Shown here piece by piece: positions 7,747 through 16,290 of a DNA stretch of 64,000 nt; the stretch's first letter is position 1, and every line of letters starts with the position of its first letter. The translations under genes and the position numbers were made by a program. The notes under the pieces were generated by a model. That model did not search any database. It saw only the letters and a program-made list of their open reading frames with translations, and was not told where the DNA came from. Source of the stretch: Bosea sp. F3-2 (lineage in GTDB: Bacteria > Pseudomonadota > Alphaproteobacteria > Rhizobiales > Beijerinckiaceae); the NCBI RefSeq assembly GCF_008253865.1, contig NZ_CP042331.1:4126001-4190000 (forward strand). The letters run 5' to 3'.

Positions 7747-8392
7747 GGGGTCGCATCGCCTCCTCACCGGCAGGGTCGTGATCGCGACCCACAACCAGGG
7801 CAAACTGCGCGAGATGCGTCAGCTGCTGGCACCCTACGGCATCGAGCTCGTCTCGGCCGGGGAGCTCGGCCTGCCCGAGCCGGCCGAGGACGGCACCATG
7901 TTCTCGGAGAATGCGGCGATCAAGGCGGTCGCGGCGACCAAGGCGAGCGGCCTGCCGGCGCTCTCCGACGATTCGGGCGTTTGCATCGACGCGCTCGACG
8001 GGGCGCCCGGCCTGTTCTCGGCCAACTGGGCCGGTCCAGGCAAGGATTTCGCCCCGGCGATCGCGCGCGTGCAGATGGAGCTGGCGAAGCGCGGCGCCGC
8101 CACGCCCGACAAGCGCAAGGCGCATTTCGTCTCGGCGCTGGTGATCGCCTGGCCGGACGGCCACCAGGAGCTGTTCGAGGGGCGCGTCTTCGGCACGGTC
8201 ACGCATGAGGTTCGCGGCGCGGGCGGCTTCGGCTACGACCCGATCTTCCTGCCCGATGGCCACGAGAAGACCTTCGGCGAGATGACGACCGACGAGAAGC
8301 ACGGCATCCCGGCCGATGGCTCGCCCGGCCTGTCCCACCGCGCGCGTGCCTTCCACGCGCTTGCCGCCGCCTGCCTGAGGAAGCCGGCGTGA
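7742..8392 (+). CDS. rdgB: Non-canonical purine NTP pyrophosphatase (RdgB/HAM1)
   Basis: The enzyme hydrolyses dITP, XTP and ITP to the monophosphates, which keeps deaminated purines out of nucleic acids. The 216 residues include VIATHNQGKLREM near the N-terminus (substrate-binding loop), ALSDDSGVCIDALDGAPGLFSA and GGFGYDPIFLPDG, all signature motifs. The start at 7742 gives about ten residues before the first strand, as in relatives; that ATG lies in the end of a palindromic repeat. The stop overlaps the GTG of hemW (GTGA). The rph-rdgB-hemW order is conserved in Rhizobiales. Confidence 0.96.
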   Translation: MTGSHRLLTGRVVIATHNQGKLREMRQLLAPYGIELVSAGELGLPEPAEDGTMFSENAAIKAVAATKASGLPALSDDSGVCIDALDGAPGLFSANWAGPGKDFAPAIARVQMELAKRGAATPDKRKAHFVSALVIAWPDGHQELFEGRVFGTVTHEVRGAGGFGYDPIFLPDGHEKTFGEMTTDEKHGIPADGSPGLSHRARAFHALAAACLRKPA

Positions 8393-9588
8393 GCGCCCCG
8401 GCCGCCCTGTCCGAGCGGCCGCGCACCTCGCATCCCACCGCGGATGCGGGCTTCGCGGTCTATGTGCATTGGCCGTTCTGCCTGGCCAAATGCCCCTATT
8501 GCGACTTCAACAGCCATGTCCGGCTGCAGCCGCCGGACCAGGCCCGCTATATCGCAGCCTTCCGCCGCGAGATCGCGCATCGGGCGGCGCTGGTGCCGGG
8601 CCGCACGGTGTCATCGATCTTCTTCGGCGGCGGCACGCCCTCGCTGATGGAGGGCCGCACGGTCGGCGCGATCCTCGACGCGATCGGGGAGCACTGGGCG
8701 GTCGATCCCAATTGCGAGGTGACGCTAGAGGCGAACCCAACCAGCGTCGAGGCCGGGCGCTTCCGCGACTTCAGGGCGGCGGGCGTCAACCGCGTCTCGC
8801 TCGGCGTGCAGGCGCTGAATGACGCGGACCTCAAGGCGCTCGGCCGGATGCATTCGGCCGAGGAGGCGCTGGCGGCGGTCGCGATCGCGCGGCAATATTT
8901 CGAGCGCTACTCCTTCGACCTGATCTATGCCCGTTCGCCGGCGCAGACGCCGACGCTCTGGCGCGCCGAGCTGGAGCTGGCGATCAGTCATGCGGCCGAG
9001 CATCTTTCGCTCTACCAGCTCACCATCGAGCCGGGCACTGCCTTCGAGCGGCTGTTCCGGGCTGGCAAGCTCGCCATTCCCGACCATGACGCTGGCGCGG
9101 CGCTCTATGAGACGACGCAAGAGATCACGGCCAAGCACGGACTGCCGGTCTACGAGATCTCGAACCACGCCAGGCCGGGCGCGGAGTGCCGCCACAACCT
9201 CGTCTACTGGCACTATGGCGAATATGCCGGCGTCGGCCCCGGCGCCCATGGAAGGCTGGTGACGGCGCAGGGCCGCATGGCGCATTCGACCGAGAAGCGG
9301 CCCGAAATCTGGCTGGAGCGCGTAGAGGCGGAAGGCCATGCGCTCGTCGAGGACGAGCGCCTGAGCGAGGAATCGCAGGGCGACGAATATCTGCTGATGG
9401 GCTTACGCCTCGTCGAGGGCATCGACCCGGCCGTGTTCAAGGCACTGGCGGGCCGCGAGCTCAACGCCAAGCGCGTCGCCAGCCTGATCGACGAGAAGCT
9501 CCTGATGCACCGGCAGGGCGGCCGGCTCGCGGCGACACCGGACGGCGCGCTGCTGCTCGACGCACTGGTAGCCGACCTGGCGGCTTGA
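8389..9588 (+). CDS. hemW: Radical SAM family heme chaperone HemW
   Basis: This coproporphyrinogen III oxidase-like protein delivers heme rather than oxidising coproporphyrinogen. The 399 residues carry the radical SAM triad C31-x3-C35-x2-C38 (PFCLAKCPYCDF), the GGGTPS glycine motif and the HemN C-terminal domain. It lacks the additional N-terminal features of HemN, which supports HemW. A GTG start overlaps the rdgB stop by four bases, so it is translationally coupled. Confidence 0.94.
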   Translation: MSAPAALSERPRTSHPTADAGFAVYVHWPFCLAKCPYCDFNSHVRLQPPDQARYIAAFRREIAHRAALVPGRTVSSIFFGGGTPSLMEGRTVGAILDAIGEHWAVDPNCEVTLEANPTSVEAGRFRDFRAAGVNRVSLGVQALNDADLKALGRMHSAEEALAAVAIARQYFERYSFDLIYARSPAQTPTLWRAELELAISHAAEHLSLYQLTIEPGTAFERLFRAGKLAIPDHDAGAALYETTQEITAKHGLPVYEISNHARPGAECRHNLVYWHYGEYAGVGPGAHGRLVTAQGRMAHSTEKRPEIWLERVEAEGHALVEDERLSEESQGDEYLLMGLRLVEGIDPAVFKALAGRELNAKRVASLIDEKLLMHRQGGRLAATPDGALLLDALVADLAA

Positions 9589-9617
9589 GCGGAATCACGG
9601 ACGGCGTGAACGCTGTC

Positions 9618-9708
9618 GTCATGCTCGCCCCTGTGGCGAGCATCCACGTCTTGAACACAGCACGTCGTGAAGGAAGACGTGGATGGTCGGGACAAGCCCG
9701 ACCATGAC
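9618..9708. repeat. Palindromic repeat, family B (copy 1)
   Basis: It has outer ends GTCATG and CATGAC, an inner hairpin ATGCTCGCC/GGCGAGCAT, arms CCACGTCTT/AAGACGTGG, and ATGGTCGGG/CCCGACCAT. It lies in the 141-bp gap between the convergent hemW and ugpC genes, where it may act as a bidirectional terminator. A relative is at 53458. Confidence 0.75.
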
Positions 9709-9729
9709 GGACAGCGGACGAAAAGTCGC

Positions 9730-10809
9730 TCAGCCCTTCCCCAACCGCACGCCCGTCTTCGGATCGAAGACATGGACCTTGTCGGGATCGACCGTGATCC
9801 AGAGCCGGCCTTCCTGCGCGGCGACATCGCCCGTCGCCGCCTGCATCACGAAGGGCTGGCCAGCGAGCTTGCCGTGGAAGAGCTGGGTTGCGCCGAGCTC
9901 CTCGATGAACTCGACGTCGAAGGGCAGCGAGCCCGCTTGGCCTTCCGAGGCGATCTCGATGTCCTCGGGACGCAGGCCGATTTCGACCGGCGTCTGCGCC
10001 GCCAGATCCTCGCGCAGGTCGCGCGCCTCGAGGATGGCGTCGCCGAGCGCGACGATGCCGTGGCCGTCGACGGTGCCCGGCAGGATGTTCATCGGCGGCG
10101 AGCCGATGAAGGTTGCGACGAACTTGCTGGCCGGCTTGCGATAGACCTCGGCCGGCACGCCGATCTGCTCGACCTGGCCGGCATTCATCACCACGAGCTT
10201 GTCGGAGAGCGTCATCGCCTCGACCTGGTCGTGGGTGACGTAGATCGAGGTGACGCCGAGCGCGCGCTGCAGCTTCTTGATCTCGACGCGCATCTGGACG
10301 CGCAGCTTGGCATCGAGGTTCGAGAGCGGCTCGTCGAAGAGGAAGACCTGCGGCTTGCGCACGATGGCGCGGCCCATGGCGACGCGCTGGCGCTGGCCGC
10401 CGGAGAGCTGGCGCGGCCGGCGCTCCAGGAAGGGTTCGATCGCCAGGATGCGCGCCGCCTCCTTCACCCGCTTGTCGATCTCGTCCTTCGGCGTGCCGCG
10501 ATTGCGCAGGCCATAGGCCATGTTGTCGTAGATGTTCATATGCGGGTAGAGCGCATAGTTCTGGAACACCATGGCGATGTCGCGGTCGGCCGGCTCGATC
10601 TGGTTGACGACGCGGCTGCCGATCGCGACCTCGCCTGAGGAGATCGTCTCCAGCCCCGCGACCATGCGCAGCAGCGTGGACTTGCCGCAGCCGGAGGGGC
10701 CGACCAGCACGCAGAAGCCGCCGTCGGGAATGTCGAAGGAGACGCCCTTCACGGCCTCGACGCCGCCGGCATAGACCTTCTTGACGCTGTTGAGAGTGAC
10801 CTGGGCCAT
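9730..10809 (-). CDS. ugpC: sn-Glycerol-3-phosphate ABC transporter ATP-binding protein UgpC
   Basis: This ATPase subunit powers uptake of glycerol-3-phosphate or its diesters. The 359-residue length is standard for MalK/UgpC types. Walker A GPSGCGKST is at 37-45, followed by QNYALYPHM, LSGGQRQRVAMGRA and Walker B VFLFDEPLSNLDAK. The regulatory C-terminal OB domains follow, with the UgpC-typical PPMNILPG. It is the last gene of the ugp operon, eight bp after ugpE. Confidence 0.93.
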   Translation of the reverse strand: MAQVTLNSVKKVYAGGVEAVKGVSFDIPDGGFCVLVGPSGCGKSTLLRMVAGLETISSGEVAIGSRVVNQIEPADRDIAMVFQNYALYPHMNIYDNMAYGLRNRGTPKDEIDKRVKEAARILAIEPFLERRPRQLSGGQRQRVAMGRAIVRKPQVFLFDEPLSNLDAKLRVQMRVEIKKLQRALGVTSIYVTHDQVEAMTLSDKLVVMNAGQVEQIGVPAEVYRKPASKFVATFIGSPPMNILPGTVDGHGIVALGDAILEARDLREDLAAQTPVEIGLRPEDIEIASEGQAGSLPFDVEFIEELGATQLFHGKLAGQPFVMQAATGDVAAQEGRLWITVDPDKVHVFDPKTGVRLGKG

Positions 10810-10816
10810 TCGCGGA

Positions 10817-11665
10817 TTACTTCTCGGTTTCGACCAGGCCCTTCACGAAGAGCCTCTGCATGGCGATGACGACGAAGACGGGCGGCAGCATCGCCAGCAT
10901 GGCCGTGGCCATGGCGAGCTGCCATTCGGTCAGAGCGTCGGCGGTGACGATCATCTTCTTGATGGCGATGACGATGGTCTGCATCGAGTCCTTGGTCGTC
11001 ACCAGGAGCGGCCAGAGATACTGGTTCCAGCCATAGATGAACTGGATCACGAACAGCGCCGCGATCGTGGTGATCGAGAGCGGCAGCAGCGTGTCCTTGA
11101 AGAATTTGAACGGCCCGGCGCCATCGATCTTCGAAGCCTCCAGCAGTTCGTCCGGGACCGTCATGAAGAACTGACGGAAAAGCAGCGTGCCCGTCGCCGA
11201 GGCGATGAGCGGGATGGAGAGACCCTGATAGGTGTCGAGCATGTTGAGATCGGAGACGATCTTGAAGGTCGGAAAGATACGGACCTCGACCGGCAGCATC
11301 AGCGTGATGAAGATGATCCAGAACGCCGCCATGCGGAACGGGAAGCGATAATAGACCACCGCATAGGCCGAGAGCACGGAGATGAAGATCTTACCCAGCG
11401 CGATCGCCATCGCCATGACGAAGGAGTTGAGCATCATCCCGATCACCGGCTCGCGCGTCGTGCTCGAAGTCCCGACGAAGAGGATGCGGTTGTAGTTCTC
11501 GAAGAAATACGGCCCCGGATAGAGCGGCATCTGGCCGTTGATCACGGTCGAGGCATCCCAGGTCGAGGCGACGAAGGTCAGCCAGACCGGGAAGGCGACG
11601 ATCAGCACGCCGATCGTCAGGATGACATAGGCGATCGCGTCGCCAAGGCGGCGGTCCTCGACCAT
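10817..11665 (-). CDS. ugpE: sn-Glycerol-3-phosphate ABC transporter permease UgpE
   Basis: This inner-membrane permease has 282 residues and six predicted helices. The EAA loop (EASKIDGAGPFKFFKDTLLP) contacts the ATPase, and the ends match UgpE (start MVEDRRLGDAIAYVILTIGV, C-terminus RLFVKGLVETEK). The ATG at 11665 shares one base with the stop of the creatininase-family gene (TGATG), so the two are translationally coupled. A longer in-frame opening upstream is a shadow over that gene. Confidence 0.93.
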   Translation of the reverse strand: MVEDRRLGDAIAYVILTIGVLIVAFPVWLTFVASTWDASTVINGQMPLYPGPYFFENYNRILFVGTSSTTREPVIGMMLNSFVMAMAIALGKIFISVLSAYAVVYYRFPFRMAAFWIIFITLMLPVEVRIFPTFKIVSDLNMLDTYQGLSIPLIASATGTLLFRQFFMTVPDELLEASKIDGAGPFKFFKDTLLPLSITTIAALFVIQFIYGWNQYLWPLLVTTKDSMQTIVIAIKKMIVTADALTEWQLAMATAMLAMLPPVFVVIAMQRLFVKGLVETEK

Positions 11666-12414
11666 CAGATCCCCTTCCCCATCTCGCGCAGCAGCCCGGC
11701 CAGCGCTTCGGCGCAAGCGTCGAGGCAGGCCTGGCCTTTCTGCGTCGTGGCCCGGCGTGCATCGCCGACCACGCCGGTCTCGGTCATATCCCGGAAGGAA
11801 CGATGCCGCGACACGGTCGCACGTCCGGGCAAGCCGCCGCGGGCGCCAAAGGCCTCTCCAAGACGCGCGTCGCGAACCGAGCCCGGCGCCAGCACCATCA
11901 TCATCGAAGTCTCGACCTCGCAGGCATGCTGCACGCCCTGCTGGTCCTCCAACAGCGGCCCGAGCGCGTCCTGAGCCAGCAGGAAATAGGTGGTCGCCTC
12001 GACATGCAGCCGCGTCTCGCGGGCGAAATCGGGCAGGAAGGCGGTCAGCGCGGCGATGTTGCCGCCATGGCCGTTGACGATCAGCACGCGGTGGAAGCCG
12101 TGGCGCTCGATGCTCTTCAAGAAGGCGAGCAGCACCGCGCGATAGGTCGGGATATCGAAGGTGAAGGTGCCGCCGAAGGCCATGTGATGTTCGGCCATGC
12201 CGCACCACAAAGTCGGCGCGACCACCACCTCGACGTCGGCCGCGCGCTCTGCTGCCGCCTTGCAGACACCGCTGCACAGGATGGTGTCGACGCCAACGGG
12301 CAGATGCGGCCCGTGCTGCTCGATCGAGGCGACGGGGAGGACGATGATGGTGTCCTTCGCCGCCTTGGCGCGCAGCTCCTCGGCGGTCAGGTCCTGCCAG
12401 AGCACGGAGGCCAT
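11665..12414 (-). CDS. Creatininase-family amidohydrolase embedded in the ugp operon
   Basis: This 249-residue protein has the creatininase fold. The metal ligands are visible in ASIEQHGPHLPVGVDT (E32, H34, D43), VNGHGGN and CEVETS. The family includes creatinine amidohydrolase, MftE, FAPy deformylase and an inosose hydrolase, so the substrate cannot be named. It is coupled by one-base TGATG overlaps both to ugpA upstream and ugpE downstream, so it must be made with the transporter. Cytoplasmic, no signal peptide. Plausible roles are hydrolysis of the imported compound or of a cytosolic derivative; both are inference. Confidence 0.9.
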   Translation of the reverse strand: MASVLWQDLTAEELRAKAAKDTIIVLPVASIEQHGPHLPVGVDTILCSGVCKAAAERAADVEVVVAPTLWCGMAEHHMAFGGTFTFDIPTYRAVLLAFLKSIERHGFHRVLIVNGHGGNIAALTAFLPDFARETRLHVEATTYFLLAQDALGPLLEDQQGVQHACEVETSMMMVLAPGSVRDARLGEAFGARGGLPGRATVSRHRSFRDMTETGVVGDARRATTQKGQACLDACAEALAGLLREMGKGI

Positions 12415-13295
12415 CAGTAGCTCACCTTGCGTTCGATGAAGCGGAACTGGATCGCGGTCATGGCGATGACCATGATCAGCAACACCACGGACTGCGCCGC
12501 CGAGCCACCGAGATTGGAGCCGCCCTTGCCGTCGGAGAAGACCTTGTAGACCAGCGTTTCCGTCGCGCCCGAGGGGCCGCCGCCGGTCACCGTGTCAATG
12601 ATGCCGAAGGTGTCGAAGAAGACGTAGACCATGTTGACGACGAGCAGGAAGAAGGTCGTCGGCGAGAGCAGCGGGAAAACGATGGTCCAGAAGCGGCGCA
12701 TCGGCCGCGCGCCGTCGATCACCGCCGCCTCGATCACGCTCTTCGGGATCGACTGCAGGCCGGCGAGGAAGAACAGGAAGTTGTAGCTGATCTGCTTCCA
12801 GGTCGCCGCGAGGATGACGAGCAGCATGGCGTGGTTGCCGTTGAGCCGCGGATTCCATGGAATGCCGAGCGATTGCAGCCCGCGTGCGAGCATGCCGAGC
12901 GAGGGATCGAACATGAAGATCCAGAGCACGCCGGCGATGGCGGGCGCCACCGCATAGGGCCAGATCAGCAGCGTCTTGTAGACCTCGGCGCCGCGGATCT
13001 GCCGGTCGGCCATCACCGCGAAGAGCAGCGCGATCGACAACGAGAACACGCAGACGAAGGTCGAGAAGATGACGGTGTTGATGAAGGCCTTGAGATAACC
13101 GGGATCGGCGAAGAGCGTCTGGTAGTTCTCGAACCAGACGAACTCCGTCGAGGTGCCGAAGGCGTCTTCCAGCAGGAAGCTCTGCCAGACCGCCTGGCTC
13201 GCCGGCCAGTAGAAGAACACGACGGTGATCGCGAGCTGCGGCAGCAGCAGCAGGAAGGGGATGGTCAGCCCCTGGAAGTACGCGTTCTTCTGCAT
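12414..13295 (-). CDS. ugpA: sn-Glycerol-3-phosphate ABC transporter permease UgpA
   Basis: This 293-residue MalF-type permease has six predicted helices. The start at 13295 (MQKNAYFQG) has AAGGAAG just upstream, and an in-frame Met at 13331 is rejected. The EAA loop reads EAAVIDGARPMRRFWTIVFPLLSP. TGGGPSGATETLVYKVF before the last helix is typical of UgpA. Its stop overlaps the creatininase-family start by one base. It follows ugpB by 73 bp. Confidence 0.93.
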   Translation of the reverse strand: MQKNAYFQGLTIPFLLLLPQLAITVVFFYWPASQAVWQSFLLEDAFGTSTEFVWFENYQTLFADPGYLKAFINTVIFSTFVCVFSLSIALLFAVMADRQIRGAEVYKTLLIWPYAVAPAIAGVLWIFMFDPSLGMLARGLQSLGIPWNPRLNGNHAMLLVILAATWKQISYNFLFFLAGLQSIPKSVIEAAVIDGARPMRRFWTIVFPLLSPTTFFLLVVNMVYVFFDTFGIIDTVTGGGPSGATETLVYKVFSDGKGGSNLGGSAAQSVVLLIMVIAMTAIQFRFIERKVSY

Positions 13296-13368
13296 CGGCT
13301 TCCTTGAACGAGACAGCCATCCCGGACGCATTTGTCCGGGATGGCCCTAGGGATGCAAGAGCGATCGA

Positions 13369-14694
13369 TCAGCGCTGGGCGGTGCGCTCGAACTGGCGCA
13401 GCATCTGGTTGCCGCGCTCGGCCGCCGCGTCCAGCGCCGCCTGCGGCGACTTCTGGCCGTTCAGCGCCGCCTCCAGCTCCTCCGACCAGATGTCGCGGAT
13501 CTGGACGAGGCTGCCGTAGCGCAGGCCCTTCGAGTTGTCGGTCGGGGTCTTGTTGGTCAGCTCCAGGATCGGGGTCTCGAGATAGGGCTTGTCCTTGTAG
13601 AAGCCGGAAGCCTTGACCTTCTCGTAAGCCGCCTTGGTGATCGGCAGATAGCCCGACTCGGTGTGCAGCTTCACCTGACGGTCGACATCCGAGAGGAAGG
13701 TGAAGAACTTGGCGACACCCTTGTACTCGTCAGCCTTCTTGCCACCCATCACCCACAGCGAGGCGCCGCCAATGATCGAGTTCTGCGGCGCACCCTGCAC
13801 GTCCGGATAATACGGCATCGGCGCGTTGCCCCAGTCGAACTTGGCATTCGCCTTGACGTTGCCGAAGAAGCCCGAGGAGGTCAGGAAGATCGGGCACTCG
13901 CCCGAGGTGAAGCGGCCCTCGCCGTTATTGGTGCGGCCGGAATAATCGTAGGTCTTGTCCTTCTGCAGCTCGACCAGATTGGTCCAGTGCTTGAGGAAGG
14001 CCGGGCTCTTGTTGAAGTTCAGCACGGCGTCGAAGCCAGCCATGCCGTTGACCTTGGTCGAGAGCGCCACGTTATGCCAGGCGCCGAACTGCTCGATATT
14101 GGCCCAGGTCGCCCAGGCATTCGAGACGCCGCACTTGTCATAGCCGGCAGCCTTCAGCTTCTTGGCGGCCTCGAAGGTCTCGGGCCAGGTCTTCGGCGGC
14201 TTCGCCGGATCGAGGCCCGCCTTCTTGAAGGCGTCCTTGTTGTACCACATCACCATCGAGGAGGAGTTGAACGGCATCGAGAGCATGTCGCCCTTAGCCG
14301 TCGAATAATAGCCGGTGATCGCGGGGAGATAGGCGTTCGGGTCGAACTTCTCGCCGGCTTCCTTCATCACCTCGTGGACCGGCTTGATCGCGCCCTTGGC
14401 CGACATCATCGTGCCGGTGCCGACCTCGAAGACCTGCAGGATATGCGGCGCCTGGCCGGCGCGGAAAGCGGCGATGCCGGCGTTCAGCGTGTCGGGATAG
14501 GAGCCCTTGTAGACGGGAACGACCTTGTAGTCCTTCTGCGAGGCGTTGAAGTCCTCGGCGAGCTTGACGACCACGTCGTTGTTGGCGCCGGTCAGGGCGT
14601 GCCACCACTGGATTTCGGTCTGCGCGAGAGCGGGGGCGGTGCCGGCGAGCGCGAAGGCCGCGACCGACATCAGGATGCGCGATTTGATGGTCAT
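13369..14694 (-). CDS. ugpB: sn-Glycerol-3-phosphate ABC transporter substrate-binding protein UgpB
   Basis: This periplasmic binding protein has 441 residues. It has a Sec signal peptide (MTIKSRILMSVAAFALAGTAPALA, cut near residue 24) and then TEIQWWHALTGANNDVVVKLAEDFN, the characteristic UgpB start. The C-terminal LRYGSLVQIRDIWSEELEAALNG segment also matches the family. It is the first gene of ugpB-ugpA-hydrolase-ugpE-ugpC. A Pho box lies 74-102 bp upstream, so phosphate starvation induction is expected. Confidence 0.94.
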   Translation of the reverse strand: MTIKSRILMSVAAFALAGTAPALAQTEIQWWHALTGANNDVVVKLAEDFNASQKDYKVVPVYKGSYPDTLNAGIAAFRAGQAPHILQVFEVGTGTMMSAKGAIKPVHEVMKEAGEKFDPNAYLPAITGYYSTAKGDMLSMPFNSSSMVMWYNKDAFKKAGLDPAKPPKTWPETFEAAKKLKAAGYDKCGVSNAWATWANIEQFGAWHNVALSTKVNGMAGFDAVLNFNKSPAFLKHWTNLVELQKDKTYDYSGRTNNGEGRFTSGECPIFLTSSGFFGNVKANAKFDWGNAPMPYYPDVQGAPQNSIIGGASLWVMGGKKADEYKGVAKFFTFLSDVDRQVKLHTESGYLPITKAAYEKVKASGFYKDKPYLETPILELTNKTPTDNSKGLRYGSLVQIRDIWSEELEAALNGQKSPQAALDAAAERGNQMLRQFERTAQR

Positions 14695-14767
14695 GGACTG
14701 TCTCCCTTCCGCGGGCGGACCCCGCCGCGGTTCTTGTCGTTGGTGCGCAAGCTAGCATGAAGCGCGG

Positions 14768-14796
14768 GCGACAGTTCAATGACAAAACGATGACAG
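14768..14796 (-). promoter_or_regulatory. Pho box: three 11-bp-spaced CTGTCAT-like repeats upstream of ugpB
   Basis: Read on the minus strand, CTGTCAT-cgtt-TTGTCAT-tgaa-CTGTCGC gives three direct repeats at an 11-bp period. This is the known PhoB site architecture (7-mer plus 4-bp spacer). It lies 74 bp before the ugpB start. The first two repeats match the consensus nearly perfectly; the third is degraded at its last two bases. It also lies about 97 bp upstream of the divergent FAH-family gene. Confidence 0.85.
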
Positions 14797-14892
14797 TTTT
14801 TGCAAGCCACATATGGCCGCTGCCGGCTTGCGCATTCACGCATAAACGGCTGATCTGCGCATCCTGACTCGCCTTCGTTTCCGGACCGGATC

Positions 14893-16071
14893 ATGCCAAA
14901 CCTCGCCCTCGCCGTTTCGACGACCCTGCCGCAGGACGCCGGCGCCGCCGCTCTGGCCGGCCGCGTCTGGCGCCCTGATCTCGGCGGCCCGGCGGTGGTC
15001 ATGCTGCGCGACGGCCAGGTCATCGACATTACCGCCGCTTTCCCGACCAGCCGCGACCTCTGCGAGAGCGCCGATCCGGCGGCCGCACTGCGCGCGGCGA
15101 AGGGCGAGGCTCTCGGCCCGCTTGCCGAGATTCTGGCCAACACGCCCGTGGACGGCCGCGATCCGAAGCGCCCCTGGCTGCTGTCGCCGCTAGACCTTCA
15201 GGCGGTGAAGGCGGCCGGCGTCACCTTCGCGGTCTCGATGCTGGAGCGCGTCATCGAGGAGAAGGCGCGCGGCAACCCGGCCGCCGCTGCCACGATCCGG
15301 AGCGAAATCGGAAAACTGATCGGCGACGACCTCTCCAAGCTGAAACCCGGCTCGCCCGAGGCGATGCATCTCAAGGAGGTGCTGATCAGGCAGGGCGCCT
15401 GGAGCCAGTATCTCGAGGTCGGCATCGGGCCGGACGCGGAGATCTTCACCAAGGCGCCGCCGATGTCGACGGTCGGCACAGGCGCCGATGCCGGCCTGCA
15501 TCCGGCCTCGAGCTGGAACAACCCGGAACCCGAGATCGTCCTGATCGTCGCCTCCGACGGACGCATCGTCGGCGCTACGCTGGGCAACGACGTCAACCTG
15601 CGCGATGTCGAGGGCCGCTCGGCCCTGCTGCTCGGCAAGGCCAAGGACAACAATGCGGCCGCCGCGGTCGGCCCCTTCATCCGCTTCTTCGATGCCGGTT
15701 TCACGCTCGATCATATCCGCAAGACGACCGTGACTTTGACGGTCGAGGGCGAGGACGGCTTCACGCTGGAGGGCTCGTCCTCGATCGCCAAAATCAGCCG
15801 CGACCCGGCTGATCTCGCCGCCCAGATGATCAGCCCGCATCATCAGTATCCGGACGGAGCAGCGCTCTACCTCGGCACCATGTTCGCGCCGATCAAGGAT
15901 CGCGATGCGCCGGGCGGCGGCTTCACTCACAAATACGGGGACATCGTCACCATCGCAGCGCCCGAGCTCGGCAGCCTCGTCAACCGGATGAAGCGCACCG
16001 ACGCCTGCGAACCCTGGACCTTCGGCGCCTCGCATCTGATGCGCCACCTTGCCAAGCGTGGGCTGCTTTAG
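14893..16071 (+). CDS. Fumarylacetoacetate hydrolase (FAH) family protein
   Basis: This 392-residue protein has the FAH fold in its C-terminal two thirds (about 150-385). Visible segments include SSWNNPEPEIVLIVASDGRI (metal-binding Glu), GNDVNLRDVEGRSALLLGKAKDN, and TVEGEDGFTLEGSSSIAKISR. FAH-family enzymes cleave C-C bonds or hydrate/decarboxylate 2-oxo acids using Mg2+. The version with an N-terminal extension of about 100 residues is common in Rhizobiales and often sits with sugar-acid catabolism genes. The substrate is unknown. It is divergent from the ugp operon. Confidence 0.88.
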   Translation: MPNLALAVSTTLPQDAGAAALAGRVWRPDLGGPAVVMLRDGQVIDITAAFPTSRDLCESADPAAALRAAKGEALGPLAEILANTPVDGRDPKRPWLLSPLDLQAVKAAGVTFAVSMLERVIEEKARGNPAAAATIRSEIGKLIGDDLSKLKPGSPEAMHLKEVLIRQGAWSQYLEVGIGPDAEIFTKAPPMSTVGTGADAGLHPASSWNNPEPEIVLIVASDGRIVGATLGNDVNLRDVEGRSALLLGKAKDNNAAAAVGPFIRFFDAGFTLDHIRKTTVTLTVEGEDGFTLEGSSSIAKISRDPADLAAQMISPHHQYPDGAALYLGTMFAPIKDRDAPGGGFTHKYGDIVTIAAPELGSLVNRMKRTDACEPWTFGASHLMRHLAKRGLL

Positions 16072-16101
16072 AGCCTGCTTCCTTTTCGGCGGAACCGCGC
16101 C

Positions 16102-16250
16102 GTCATTCCGGGGCAGGCCGAAGGCCTGAGCCCGGAACCCATGAACACCGTCTCAGCAGGAAGAGCAGTCCTCCGAACCGGTCCGGCCCTATCTGGAGCG
16201 TCGTGTTCATGGGTTCCGGGCTCTTCGCTGACGCGAAGCCCCGGAATGAC
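16102..16250. repeat. Long palindromic repeat, family A (copy 3)
   Basis: The ends are GTCATTCCGGGGC and GCCCCGGAATGAC, with arms GAGCCCGGAACCCATGAACAC and GTGTTCATGGGTTCCGGGCTC, nearly identical to copy 2 at 7583. It lies between the convergent FAH and AraC/MGMT genes. Confidence 0.85.
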
Positions 16251-16290
16251 GGCGCGGTTCCGGTAAGGCGCCGCAGACTCTGCGGGAGGC

